Origin: Actinomycetota bacterium
GTDB taxonomy: Bacteria > Actinomycetota > Actinomycetes > Streptosporangiales > Streptosporangiaceae
Assembly: GCA_003161205.1 (NCBI GenBank)
Contig: PMOU01000183.1
Span: forward strand, 1 to 9,091
DNA: 9,091 nt
Direction of reading: 5' to 3'
Made by a program: the position numbers and the translations under genes. Within the stretch, counting starts at the first letter, position 1. Every line of letters starts with the position of its first letter. The notes under the pieces were generated by a model. It was not told the DNA's origin. It made no database searches and saw only the letters and a program-made list of their open reading frames with translations. Of the stretch, positions 1 through 5,412 are shown piece by piece.

Positions 1-338
1 AGCGCGCGCCGGGCGCCCTCGACCGCGGCGCGGACGTCCTTCACCCCGGCGCTGACCGCCGACAGCTCCACGAAACGCCGCTTGGTCACCTGGCTGACCA
101 CGTAGGCCAGCGTCGTCTTGCCGGTTCCAGGCGGGCCCCACAGCAGCAGCGACATCGGCGCGTCGTTGTCGATCAGCTTGCGGAACGGCGTGCCCGCACC
201 GGTCAGGTGCCGCTGGCCGATCACCTCGTCCAGGCTGCGCGGCCGCATCCGGACGGCAAGCGGCGCGGCGGCCTGGGCGGCGGCGTCTTCTGCCTCGTCG
301 AACAGGCTCTCGGACTGGCCTGGGTCTACTGTGGCCAT
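1..338 (-). CDS. rarA: Replication-associated recombination protein A (AAA+ ATPase), N-terminal part, cut by window edge
   Basis: RarA (MgsA/WRNIP1 family) is a cytoplasmic clamp-loader-like AAA+ ATPase that acts at stalled replication forks. I translated the minus strand from the ATG at 338-336, which gives 112 residues with no stop. Seen: a short acidic, Ala-rich N-terminus (about residues 10-25), then the family signature beginning 'LAVRMRPRSLDEVIGQRHL' (27-45), the Walker A loop GPPGTGKTT (68-76, Lys74), and 'ELSAVSAGVKDVR' (91-103), which lines up with the E. coli RarA segment 'ISAVTSGVKEIR'. Walker B, sensor and C-terminal tetramerisation regions lie outside the window. A purine-rich stretch (AAGG...GGGGG) precedes the ATG. 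The gene is divergent from the DUF559 gene, 139 bp away. RarA near aspS is a recurrent arrangement in Gram-positive bacteria. The identification is firm; the only uncertainty is the exact start. Confidence 0.93.
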   Translation of the reverse strand, partial: MATVDPGQSESLFDEAEDAAAQAAAPLAVRMRPRSLDEVIGQRHLTGAGTPFRKLIDNDAPMSLLLWGPPGTGKTTLAYVVSQVTKRRFVELSAVSAGVKDVRAAVEGARRA

Positions 339-388
339 CCCCCGACCTTATCCTCGCCCGCGCACCAGACCGAGACAACGAGCTCAAG

Positions 389-427
389 TTATCCACAATC
401 GGCCTCCCCGCGCCGACCCGATCCACA
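389..427. promoter_or_regulatory. DnaA-box-like motif pair in the rarA/DUF559 divergent intergenic region
   Basis: TTATCCACA at 389-397 is a perfect match to the classical DnaA-box consensus. A second copy, CGATCCACA at 419-427, keeps the ATCCACA core. The two are in the same orientation, 30 bp apart, in the 139-bp gap (339-477) between divergent rarA and the DUF559 gene. No AT-rich unwinding region or larger box cluster is present, so this is not an origin. It could be a DnaA-regulated promoter or a coincidental motif. I see no confident -10/-35 pair in this gap. Confidence 0.4.
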
Positions 428-477
428 GGTTTCGGTGCGTTCGCCGCTGCGCCCGGCAACCCGTACACGGTGAACCT

Positions 478-1641
478 ATGCCGATCGAACTACCCGCGCC
501 GGGCCGCAAGCTGTTGCTGGTCCAGGGCAACGCCATAGGACACCGCCAGAGCACGACCTCCGGGATCACGCGGGACACCATGCGCAGCCAGGTGCGCGGC
601 GGCCGGTGGCAACGACTTCAGCGCGGCGTGTACGCCGCTCACTCAGGCGAACCCACGCGAGAGACGATGCTGTGGGCGGCGCTGCTCCGCGCCGGGCCCG
701 GCGCCACTCTGAGCCACCAGACCGCAGCCGAACGGCATGGCCTGACCGACAAGCCGAGCGCTCTCATCACGATCACGGTGCCAGCGCGGCGGCATCCTGC
801 GCAGGTGAAGATCCCGGGGGTTGTCATCCACCGGTCGGATGCGATCCTGCGGACCAGGCATCCGGCCATGCTTCCGCCGTGCACCCGGGTGGAGGACACG
901 GTGCTGGACCTGATCCAGGTCGCGCCGACCTTTGACGAGGCTTACGAGTGGATCTGCCGGGCGCTGGGACGGAGGCGCAGCACGGCAGACCGGATACGCC
1001 ACGCCATGGAAGCTCGCAAAAGGATGCGCTGGCGCGCCGAGCTCGTGGCCGCGCTCGGTGACGCAGAAGGCGGCGCCTTGTCAATGCTCGAATACCGTTA
1101 CGTCCACTGGGTGGAACGCCCGCACGCGTTGCCCGCCGCCCAGCGTCAGGCCAGGATCAGGCACCGCGCCGGTAACTGGTACCTGGACAATCTGTACGAA
1201 GAGTACGGGCTGTGTGTGGAACTCGACGGGACTGCCGCCCATCCCGCCGACGAGCAGTGGCGAGACAAGCGCCGGGACACCGCGAACGCAGTGCGGGGTA
1301 TCGTCACGCTCAGGTTCGGGTTCCTGGATCTACGCGAGCGCCGGTGCGAGACGGCCGCCGCCGTCGCTACCGTGCTGGCTCGCAACGGCTGGACCACCCC
1401 GCCGGCCCCTTGCCGCAACCCCGCCTGCCCCCTCCGTCCGGGCCGAAATCCATTATCGTGGCCAGTTTGTGGTCAAATACGACCGAAACTGGCCACGATA
1501 ATGCCGGGGCGCTGGTCAAGCCGGGGCGCTGGTCAAGCCGGGGCGCTGGTCAAGCCGGGGCGGCGGGGGTTGGCGGGGCGGCGGGGTTGGCCGGTTCGGG
1601 TACGGCGTCGATGCCGGCTTCGCGGCGCTGCGCCTCGGTGA
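478..1641 (+). CDS. DUF559 (PD-(D/E)XK-like) protein with AbiEi-like N-terminal domain; C-terminal ~68 residues probably read-through
   Basis: This is a predicted cytoplasmic nuclease-fold protein of unknown function, with 387 codons from the ATG at 478. Residues about 25-100 resemble the winged-helix start seen in AbiEi-type antitoxin and actinobacterial DUF559 proteins ('[18 protein letters not shown]', '[12 protein letters not shown]'). Residues about 200-305 form a DUF559/VSR-like domain with a restriction-endonuclease-style acidic set: E205, D237 in '[10 protein letters not shown]', and E248/D250 in 'CVELDG', followed by '[14 protein letters not shown]...TLRFGF'. The end 'RNGW...PCRNPACPL' (302-319, to base 1434) looks like the usual family C-terminus. 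The frame then continues through a hairpin and a tandem repeat and 92 bp into antisense aspS. The open frame extends upstream to 118, but that part is antisense to rarA and unrelated to the family, so I chose 478; only a weak GGTGA precedes it. No partner toxin gene is adjacent. Domain call is good; function is unknown. Confidence 0.78.
   Translation: MPIELPAPGRKLLLVQGNAIGHRQSTTSGITRDTMRSQVRGGRWQRLQRGVYAAHSGEPTRETMLWAALLRAGPGATLSHQTAAERHGLTDKPSALITITVPARRHPAQVKIPGVVIHRSDAILRTRHPAMLPPCTRVEDTVLDLIQVAPTFDEAYEWICRALGRRRSTADRIRHAMEARKRMRWRAELVAALGDAEGGALSMLEYRYVHWVERPHALPAAQRQARIRHRAGNWYLDNLYEEYGLCVELDGTAAHPADEQWRDKRRDTANAVRGIVTLRFGFLDLRERRCETAAAVATVLARNGWTTPPAPCRNPACPLRPGRNPLSWPVCGQIRPKLATIMPGRWSSRGAGQAGALVKPGRRGLAGRRGWPVRVRRRCRLRGAAPR
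1451..1503. terminator. Long perfect hairpin between convergent DUF559 gene and aspS, candidate bidirectional terminator
   Basis: CATTATCGTGGCCAGTTT (1451-1468) and its exact reverse complement (1486-1503) form an 18-bp perfect stem. Inside, GGTC (1471-1474) pairs with GACC (1481-1484) around a 6-nt loop, AAATAC. The two stems are separated by a small GT/G internal mismatch. There is no T-tract on either side, as is common for actinobacterial factor-independent terminators. It sits 47 bp beyond the aspS stop and just after the family-like end of the DUF559 protein, which fits a shared terminator. A mobile or REP-like palindrome is the alternative. Confidence 0.6.
1504..1560. repeat. 17-bp tandem repeat, three full copies plus a 6-bp partial
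   Basis: The unit CCGGGGCGCTGGTCAAG occurs without mismatch at 1504-1520, 1521-1537 and 1538-1554, followed by CCGGGG (1555-1560). The array begins at the base after the hairpin and runs into the 3' end of aspS. The aspS stop (TGA, reverse complement of 1550-1552) lies in the third copy. The unit is not a multiple of three, so it rotates frame in the DUF559 read-through tail. This argues that the sequence is not selected as coding. Confidence 0.9.
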
Positions 1642-3322
1642 TAGGCGTGGGCGCGCCGGTGAGGGGGTCGAGCCCTGAGGCGGCCTTGGGGAAGGCGATC
1701 ACGTCCCTGATCGACTCGGCCCCGGCGAGCAGCATGATCACCCGGTCCCAGCCGAACGCGATGCCGCCGTGCGGCGGCGGCCCGTACTTGAACGCGTCGA
1801 GCAGGAAGCCGAACTGCGACCGCGCCTCCTCCGGCGACAGCCCGATCACGTCGAAGACGGCCTGCTGCATCGAGGACTTGTGGATACGGATGGACCCGCC
1901 GCCGATCTCGTAGCCGTTGCACACCACGTCGTACGCGTCGGCCAGCGCGCCGCCGGGCTCGGCGACGAACTTGTCCGCCCATTCGGGCAGCGGCGCCGTG
2001 AACGGGTGGTGCACCGACGTCCAGCCGCCGGATCCGTCCTCTTCGAACATCGGTGCGTCCACCACCCACAGGAACGACCACGCCGACTCGTCGATCAGGC
2101 CGCCCCTGCGCCCGATCTCGAGCCGGGCCGCGCCGAGAAGCTCCCGGGCCGCCGAGGCCGGCCCGGCCGCGAAGAACACGCAGTCGCCAGGCGCGGCGCC
2201 CACCGCGGCAGCCAGCCCGGCCCGTTCCGCCTCCGACAGGTTCTTGGCCACCGGGCCGCCGATCTCGCCGGAGTCGCCGAGCAGCGCGTAGGCGAGCCCG
2301 CGCGCGCCGCGCGACCGCGCCCACTCCTGCCACCCGTCCAGCTCGCGGCGCGACTGGACGGCGCCGCCGGGCATGACCACGGCCCCGACGTACGGAGCCT
2401 GGAACACCCGGAATTCGGTCGCCGCGAAGTACTCGGTCAGGTCGGTGAGCTCACACCCGAACCGCAGGTCGGGCTTGTCCGAGCCGTAGCGCGCCATGGC
2501 CTCCGCGTAGGTCATCCGGGGCAGCGGCCTTGGCACCTCGTAGCCGGCCAGCTCGGACCACAGCCGGGCCACGATGTCCTCGGCCACGGTGATGACGTCG
2601 TCGCGGGTAACGAAGGACATCTCGATGTCGATCTGGGTGAACTCCGGCTGCCTGTCCTTGCGGAAGTCCTCGTCCCTGAAGCACCGGGCCAGCTGGTAGT
2701 AACGCTCGAGCCCGCCCACCATGAGCAGCTGCTTGAACAGCTGCGGGGACTGCGGCAGCGCGTACCAGTTACCTGGCCGCAGCCGCACCGGGACGAGGAA
2801 GTCACGCGCGCCCTCCGGCGTCGACCTGGTCAGGTACGGCGTCTCGACGTTCACGAACCGGTGCGCTCGCATCACGTCGGACAGCAGGTAGGCGGCCTGT
2901 GACCGGGCGCGCAGCGCCCGCGCGGTGTCCTCGCGCCTGATGTCCAGATACCGGTACTTGAGCCGGATGTCCTCGTTGACCTCGGCGGAACCCTCGACCG
3001 GGAACGGCAGCGGCTCGGCTTCGCTGAGCACCTCGACGTCGTCCGCGACGACCTCGATCGCGCCGGTGGGCAACTCGGGGTTCTCGTTCCCGGCCGGGCG
3101 CGTCCGCACCGTCCCGGTCACCAGGACGCAGAACTCGGCCCGCAGATCATGAGCCACGGCTTCCTCGCCGCGCCACACGACCTGCACTATGCCGCTCGCG
3201 TCCCGCAGATCGATGAAGACCACGCCGCCGTGGTCCCGGCGCCGGGCCACCCAGCCGGCCAGCACCACCAGCTCGCCCGCGTGCGACGCTCGCAGCGTCC
3301 CCGCCTCATGGGTGCGGATCAT
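1550..3322 (-). CDS. aspS: Aspartyl-tRNA synthetase (bacterial type, probably non-discriminating)
   Basis: This 590-residue class IIb synthetase attaches Asp to tRNA(Asp) in the cytoplasm. Seen: an N-terminal OB-fold anticodon-binding domain (about 1-105) with '[15 protein letters not shown]'; class II motif 1 around 155-175; the aspartate-site QSPQ (191-194); motif 2 '[22 protein letters not shown]' split at 213-234, including the motif-2 arginines; the bacterial GAD insertion (about 285-415); and motif 3 'GIAFGWDRV' with Arg527. The length is normal for bacterial AspRS plus a short Pro/Ala-rich tail. Residue 31 is His, in the HGG of the OB fold. A His here has been linked to non-discriminating AspRS, which also charges tRNA(Asn) for GatCAB amidation; for this genome that is inference. 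The ATG at 3322-3320 has a purine-rich AAAGGGG upstream (reverse complement of 3334-3340). hisS, the usual neighbour, is absent. Confidence 0.97.
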   Translation of the reverse strand: MIRTHEAGTLRASHAGELVVLAGWVARRRDHGGVVFIDLRDASGIVQVVWRGEEAVAHDLRAEFCVLVTGTVRTRPAGNENPELPTGAIEVVADDVEVLSEAEPLPFPVEGSAEVNEDIRLKYRYLDIRREDTARALRARSQAAYLLSDVMRAHRFVNVETPYLTRSTPEGARDFLVPVRLRPGNWYALPQSPQLFKQLLMVGGLERYYQLARCFRDEDFRKDRQPEFTQIDIEMSFVTRDDVITVAEDIVARLWSELAGYEVPRPLPRMTYAEAMARYGSDKPDLRFGCELTDLTEYFAATEFRVFQAPYVGAVVMPGGAVQSRRELDGWQEWARSRGARGLAYALLGDSGEIGGPVAKNLSEAERAGLAAAVGAAPGDCVFFAAGPASAARELLGAARLEIGRRGGLIDESAWSFLWVVDAPMFEEDGSGGWTSVHHPFTAPLPEWADKFVAEPGGALADAYDVVCNGYEIGGGSIRIHKSSMQQAVFDVIGLSPEEARSQFGFLLDAFKYGPPPHGGIAFGWDRVIMLLAGAESIRDVIAFPKAASGLDPLTGAPTPITEAQRREAGIDAVPEPANPAAPPTPAAPA

Positions 3323-3342
3323 CGGCCCTGTTGCCCCTTTCG

Positions 3343-3415
3343 TTTGACAGTCCTTCCGGCGACGATGCCACCAGGTGACCCGCCAGGGCGGATCGGACTG
3401 CTTTCTTCTGTCAAA
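3343..3415 (-). promoter_or_regulatory. aspS leader with nested, competing inverted repeats
   Basis: Read on the minus strand, TTTGACAG (complement of 3415-3408) is the exact partner of CTGTCAAA (complement of 3350-3343). CAGTCC (complement of 3400-3395) pairs exactly with GGACTG (complement of 3353-3348). The two downstream partners share a CTG, so the transcript can form one stem or the other, or a continuous 11-base 3' strand (GGACTGTCAAA) with a 10-nt bulge opposite. A small CCGC/GCGG hairpin (3380-3391) lies inside. The element ends about 20 bases before the aspS ATG. It is visible structure with unproven function; it matches no riboswitch or T-box that I can verify. Confidence 0.4.
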
Positions 3416-3419
3416 TCTA
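3414..3419 (-). promoter_or_regulatory. Possible -10 element for aspS
   Basis: TAGATT on the minus strand fits the TAnnnT pattern and lies in an unusually AT-rich patch (3413-3424) in otherwise GC-rich DNA. No convincing -35 is present at 16-19 bp. If used, transcription would start near 3407 and give a leader of about 85 nt. That leader would contain the CAGTCC/GGACTG stem but exclude most of the outer TTTGACAG arm. Confidence 0.25.
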
Positions 3420-3433
3420 TTAATCCGAACGAG

Positions 3434-3461
3434 CGGACCTGCGTGCGCCCAGCCAGGTCCG
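3434..3461 (-). terminator. Candidate terminator hairpin after the MBL-fold hydrolase gene
   Basis: CGGACCTG (3434-3441) and CAGGTCCG (3454-3461) are perfect 8-bp arms around a 12-nt loop. The hairpin starts 11 bases past the stop codon of the hydrolase gene (3475-3473) in its direction of transcription. No clear U-run follows, only CTCGTTCGGATTAATAG. A self-complementary CCGGACCGGTCCGG lies just upstream, within the last codons (3482-3495). This suggests aspS is transcribed from its own promoter. Confidence 0.45.
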
Positions 3462-3472
3462 TGCCGTTGTGC

Positions 3473-4252
3473 TCATATCCCCCGGACCGGTCCGGATTCA
3501 GGCAGGTTCAGGTCGGCCAGGAACGGATTCGTGCGCCGCTCCGCGCCGATGGTCGTCTGCGGCCCGTGCCCGGACAGCACCACGGTCTGGTCGGGCAGGG
3601 TCAGGCAGACTCGCGCCAGGCTGCGCAGCATCGTGGGGTAATCCCCGCCGGGCAAGTCGGTCCGCCCGATCGACCCGGCAAACAGCAGGTCCCCGGAAAA
3701 CAGGACGTCCGTGCGGTCCGCCCCGGCTGCCCCGCTGGCCCTGTCCACCGCGCCGATTTTGCTTTTACCTTGTGCCGTAATAGGCGCCTGCGCCGCGGGG
3801 CTCTCCAATGGCACGCGGAATGTCACAGATCCTTCTGTGTGCCCGGGCGCATGGTTGACGGTGATCTCCAAGCCGACGAGGCTCAAAGTCATCCCGTCGG
3901 CCAGTTCTTTTACATCGTCCGGCTCGGTGAATTCCAGGCCGCCGAACAGTTCCTGCCCGGTCCCGAGCGCGAGGCCCTTTGCGGGATCGCTCAGCAATGC
4001 GCGGTCACGCGGGTGGATGTACGCCGGGATTCCTTTCGCGCCGCAGACCGGGGCGACGGACCAGATGTGGTCGATATGACCGTGGGTGAGCAGGACCGCG
4101 GCCGGCCTGAGCCGGTGCTCGGCCAGGAGTTCCTCGATACCGCGTTCCGCGTCCTGGCCCGGATCGATGATCACGCACTCCTGTCCGGGGGCGGACGCAA
4201 CTACATAACAGTTGGCGGCAAACGCGCCTGCCGGGAACCCTGCAACGAGCAC
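3473..4252 (-). CDS. MBL-fold metallo-hydrolase, glyoxalase II-like
   Basis: This is a cytoplasmic binuclear metal hydrolase of 259 residues, glyoxalase II-like; its physiological substrate is not known. Metal ligands visible: THGHIDH (His57, His59, Asp61, His62), His138 in 'APGHTEGS', Asp188 in 'SGDLLFAGSIGRTDLPGGD', and His229 in 'SGHGP'. The N-terminus 'NCYVV' and 'VIIDPG' is typical. About 30 residues between 'SVTFRVPLE' (142-150) and 'DVLFSGD' (182-188) exceed the usual short loop. This Ala/Gly-rich insert (about 150-180) accounts for the protein being longer than actinobacterial relatives of about 220 residues. The GTG start (4252-4250) is supported by AAAGGA five bases upstream. It is divergent from the prolyl isomerase gene. 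In actinobacteria this hydrolase recurs between ppi and hisS; here aspS follows instead. The family is certain, the specific activity is not. Confidence 0.92.
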   Translation of the reverse strand: MLVAGFPAGAFAANCYVVASAPGQECVIIDPGQDAERGIEELLAEHRLRPAAVLLTHGHIDHIWSVAPVCGAKGIPAYIHPRDRALLSDPAKGLALGTGQELFGGLEFTEPDDVKELADGMTLSLVGLEITVNHAPGHTEGSVTFRVPLESPAAQAPITAQGKSKIGAVDRASGAAGADRTDVLFSGDLLFAGSIGRTDLPGGDYPTMLRSLARVCLTLPDQTVVLSGHGPQTTIGAERRTNPFLADLNLPESGPVRGI

Positions 4253-4257
4253 AAGCG

Positions 4258-4263
4258 TCCTTT
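4258..4263 (-). promoter_or_regulatory. Ribosome binding site for the MBL hydrolase GTG start
   Basis: AAAGGA on the minus strand, five bases before GTG (4252-4250), decides this non-ATG start. Confidence 0.55.
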
Positions 4264-4272
4264 CTCACGGTA

Positions 4273-4290
4273 CGGTATCTCAGGCTACCG
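4273..4290. repeat. Short inverted repeat upstream of the MBL hydrolase gene
   Basis: CGGTA (4273-4277) and TACCG (4286-4290) form 5-bp arms around 8 nt, about 20 bp upstream of the hydrolase start. It could be a weak operator, but arms this short are easily found by chance in GC-rich DNA. Confidence 0.2.
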
Positions 4291-4351
4291 AGAGGACCCC
4301 ATGGCCGCGAACCGATAACGAGGGTACCGATCCAGGCATCTGGAAGGTACG

Positions 4352-4371
4352 ATTCGCGAACGATCGCGAAT
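4352..4371. promoter_or_regulatory. 20-bp perfect dyad in the MBL/prolyl isomerase divergent intergenic region, operator candidate
   Basis: ATTCGCGA-ACGA-TCGCGAAT is a perfect inverted repeat with 8-bp arms and a 4-bp centre. The same bases also hold a direct repeat of TCGCGAA (4354-4360 and 4364-4370). It lies about 100 bp from the hydrolase start and 141 bp from the isomerase start, where a regulator could control either gene. A TACGAT hexamer (4348-4353), possible as a -10 for the plus-strand operon, overlaps its left edge; no good -35 accompanies it. It does not match the actinobacterial LexA box (CGAAC-N4-GTTCG). Confidence 0.4.
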
Positions 4372-4497
4372 ATTGGGGGCTTCCGGAGGGTCGTCCAGGC
4401 CCAGCACATCCTGTGTTTGCGATCAAAAGGTATGCACCGGGTTCGTCGGCCTACCTCCCGTGAATACCCAGCGGTAGCCAGATAGCGCGACAGGCCA

Positions 4498-4503
4498 AGG
4501 AGG
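4498..4503 (+). promoter_or_regulatory. Ribosome binding site for the prolyl isomerase GTG start
   Basis: AGGAGG, nine bases before the GTG at 4513, is the only strong Shine-Dalgarno in this leader and fixes the non-ATG start. Confidence 0.7.
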
Positions 4504-4512
4504 ACTCGACCG

Positions 4513-5382
4513 GTGCCGGGTAAGAACGAGCGCCAGCGCAAGCTAGCCAGGGAGAAATACCGCCGCCAGCAGGAACTCCGGGCGGCCCGGCGGCGCCAGC
4601 AGCGCAAGCGCGGGGCGATCGCCCTCAGCCTGGTGCTCGGCGCGGCGCTCATCGCCTCGCTGCTGGCCGTGTTCCTCACCGGCGGAAGCAGCAAGCACCC
4701 GTCGGCTTCGGCCAGCAAGTCGCCGAGCGCCACGCCCTCGGCCACCACGGTAGCCGAGCCGGCCCACCACTGCACCTACACCAAGACCGGGACGGCAGCA
4801 CGCACGGTCAGCCTCCCGTCCGCCACGCCCGACTACACCGCGAGCTACACCGCGACGATCAACACCAACCTGGGCAAGATCGTGGTCGACCTGGCCAACA
4901 GCAAGGCCACCTGCACCGTCAACTCGTTCGTGCACCTGGCCGAGGCGGGCTACTTCAATAACACCCAGTGCCACCGGATGCTGACCACGGGCATCTACGT
5001 GCTGCAGTGCGGTGATCCGTACGCCACCGCCACGACCAAGCTGACCTGCAGTTCGACCGGCAAGATCGGCACCGGGATACCCGGGTACGAGTTCGCCAGC
5101 GAGAACCTCACCGACGCCACGTACCCGGCCGGCACGCTGGCGATGGCCAACGACGGCTCCGCGGACTCCAACGGCAGCCAGTTCTTCATCGTGTACAAGG
5201 ACAGCACGTCTGGGCTCAAGGCCAGCTACACACCGTTCGGAACGGTTTCTTCCGGGCTCGGCATCGTCCAGAATGTGGCCAAGGATGGCTATTCGTGTCA
5301 GTACACGGTGTCGGGTGAGTCGGAGGGCGGCGCGCCGAAGGAAAAGGTCATCATTGACAGTGTGGCGATCAAGGAAGCCTGA
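4513..5382 (+). CDS. Membrane-anchored cyclophilin-type peptidyl-prolyl cis-trans isomerase
   Basis: This 289-residue protein is predicted to accelerate cis/trans isomerisation of proline peptide bonds outside the membrane. Seen in order: a very basic cytoplasmic N-terminus (1-34, many Arg/Lys/Gln); one membrane segment (about 35-56, 'AIALSLVLGAALIASLLAVF'); a Ser/Ala/Pro/Thr linker (58-82); and a cyclophilin domain (about 110-287). Domain marks are 'FVHLAEAGYFNNTQCHR' with the catalytic Arg155, 'LQCGDP' (Gln165), 'GTLAMAND' (207-214), 'NGSQFFIVY' (220-228) and 'YTPFGTV' (239-245). The positive-inside rule predicts N-in/C-out topology, which makes it a signal anchor rather than a cleaved precursor; there is no lipobox Cys. 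Six Cys (87, 134, 153, 166, 179, 262) are all on the outer side and could form disulfides. It is the first gene of a probable operon with the DUF349 gene, 30 bp downstream. Mycobacterial ppiB beside relA is the likely counterpart. Confidence 0.92.
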   Translation: MPGKNERQRKLAREKYRRQQELRAARRRQQRKRGAIALSLVLGAALIASLLAVFLTGGSSKHPSASASKSPSATPSATTVAEPAHHCTYTKTGTAARTVSLPSATPDYTASYTATINTNLGKIVVDLANSKATCTVNSFVHLAEAGYFNNTQCHRMLTTGIYVLQCGDPYATATTKLTCSSTGKIGTGIPGYEFASENLTDATYPAGTLAMANDGSADSNGSQFFIVYKDSTSGLKASYTPFGTVSSGLGIVQNVAKDGYSCQYTVSGESEGGAPKEKVIIDSVAIKEA

Positions 5383-5400
5383 CACGAGCAAGACCAACGC

Positions 5401-5406
5401 AGGAGG
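5401..5406 (+). promoter_or_regulatory. Ribosome binding site for the DUF349 gene GTG start
   Basis: AGGAGG, six bases before the GTG at 5413, sits inside the 30-bp gap after the isomerase stop. It supports operonic translation from a non-ATG start. Confidence 0.75.
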
Positions 5407-5412
5407 TTCGCC

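Noticed and set aside
389..427. Replication origin
   Set aside because: Only two boxes, no AT-rich region, and no dnaA or dnaN nearby.
118..477. Upstream extension of the DUF559 open frame from a TTG at 118
   Set aside because: It is antisense to rarA coding sequence and has no family-like residues; similarity begins after the ATG at 478.
478..1434. AbiE-type toxin-antitoxin system
   Set aside because: The N-terminus resembles AbiEi, but no AbiEii-like nucleotidyltransferase lies beside it; a single DUF559 gene is not evidence of a complete system.
1533..2333. 266-codon minus-strand open frame in another phase of aspS
   Set aside because: Arg-rich shadow of the aspS frame.
1769..2902. Long plus-strand open frame (377 codons) opposite aspS
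   Set aside because: It is a GC-rich shadow: Arg/Pro/His-rich sequence with no recognisable motif, fully antisense to a certain gene.
3366..3372. T-box-like GGTGGCA in the aspS leader on the minus strand (GGC would suit the G discriminator of tRNA-Asp)
   Set aside because: Only about seven bases match, the flanking antiterminator helix cannot be drawn, and if the promoter is near 3414 there is no room for a specifier stem.
3149..4318. Plus-strand open frame spanning the aspS start and antisense to the MBL gene
   Set aside because: It covers promoter DNA and the opposite strand of a gene with all its catalytic motifs; it has no domain of its own.
4352..4371. LexA/SOS box reading of the 20-bp dyad
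   Set aside because: The half-sites are ATTCGCGA, not CGAAC/GTTCG, and the spacing does not fit.
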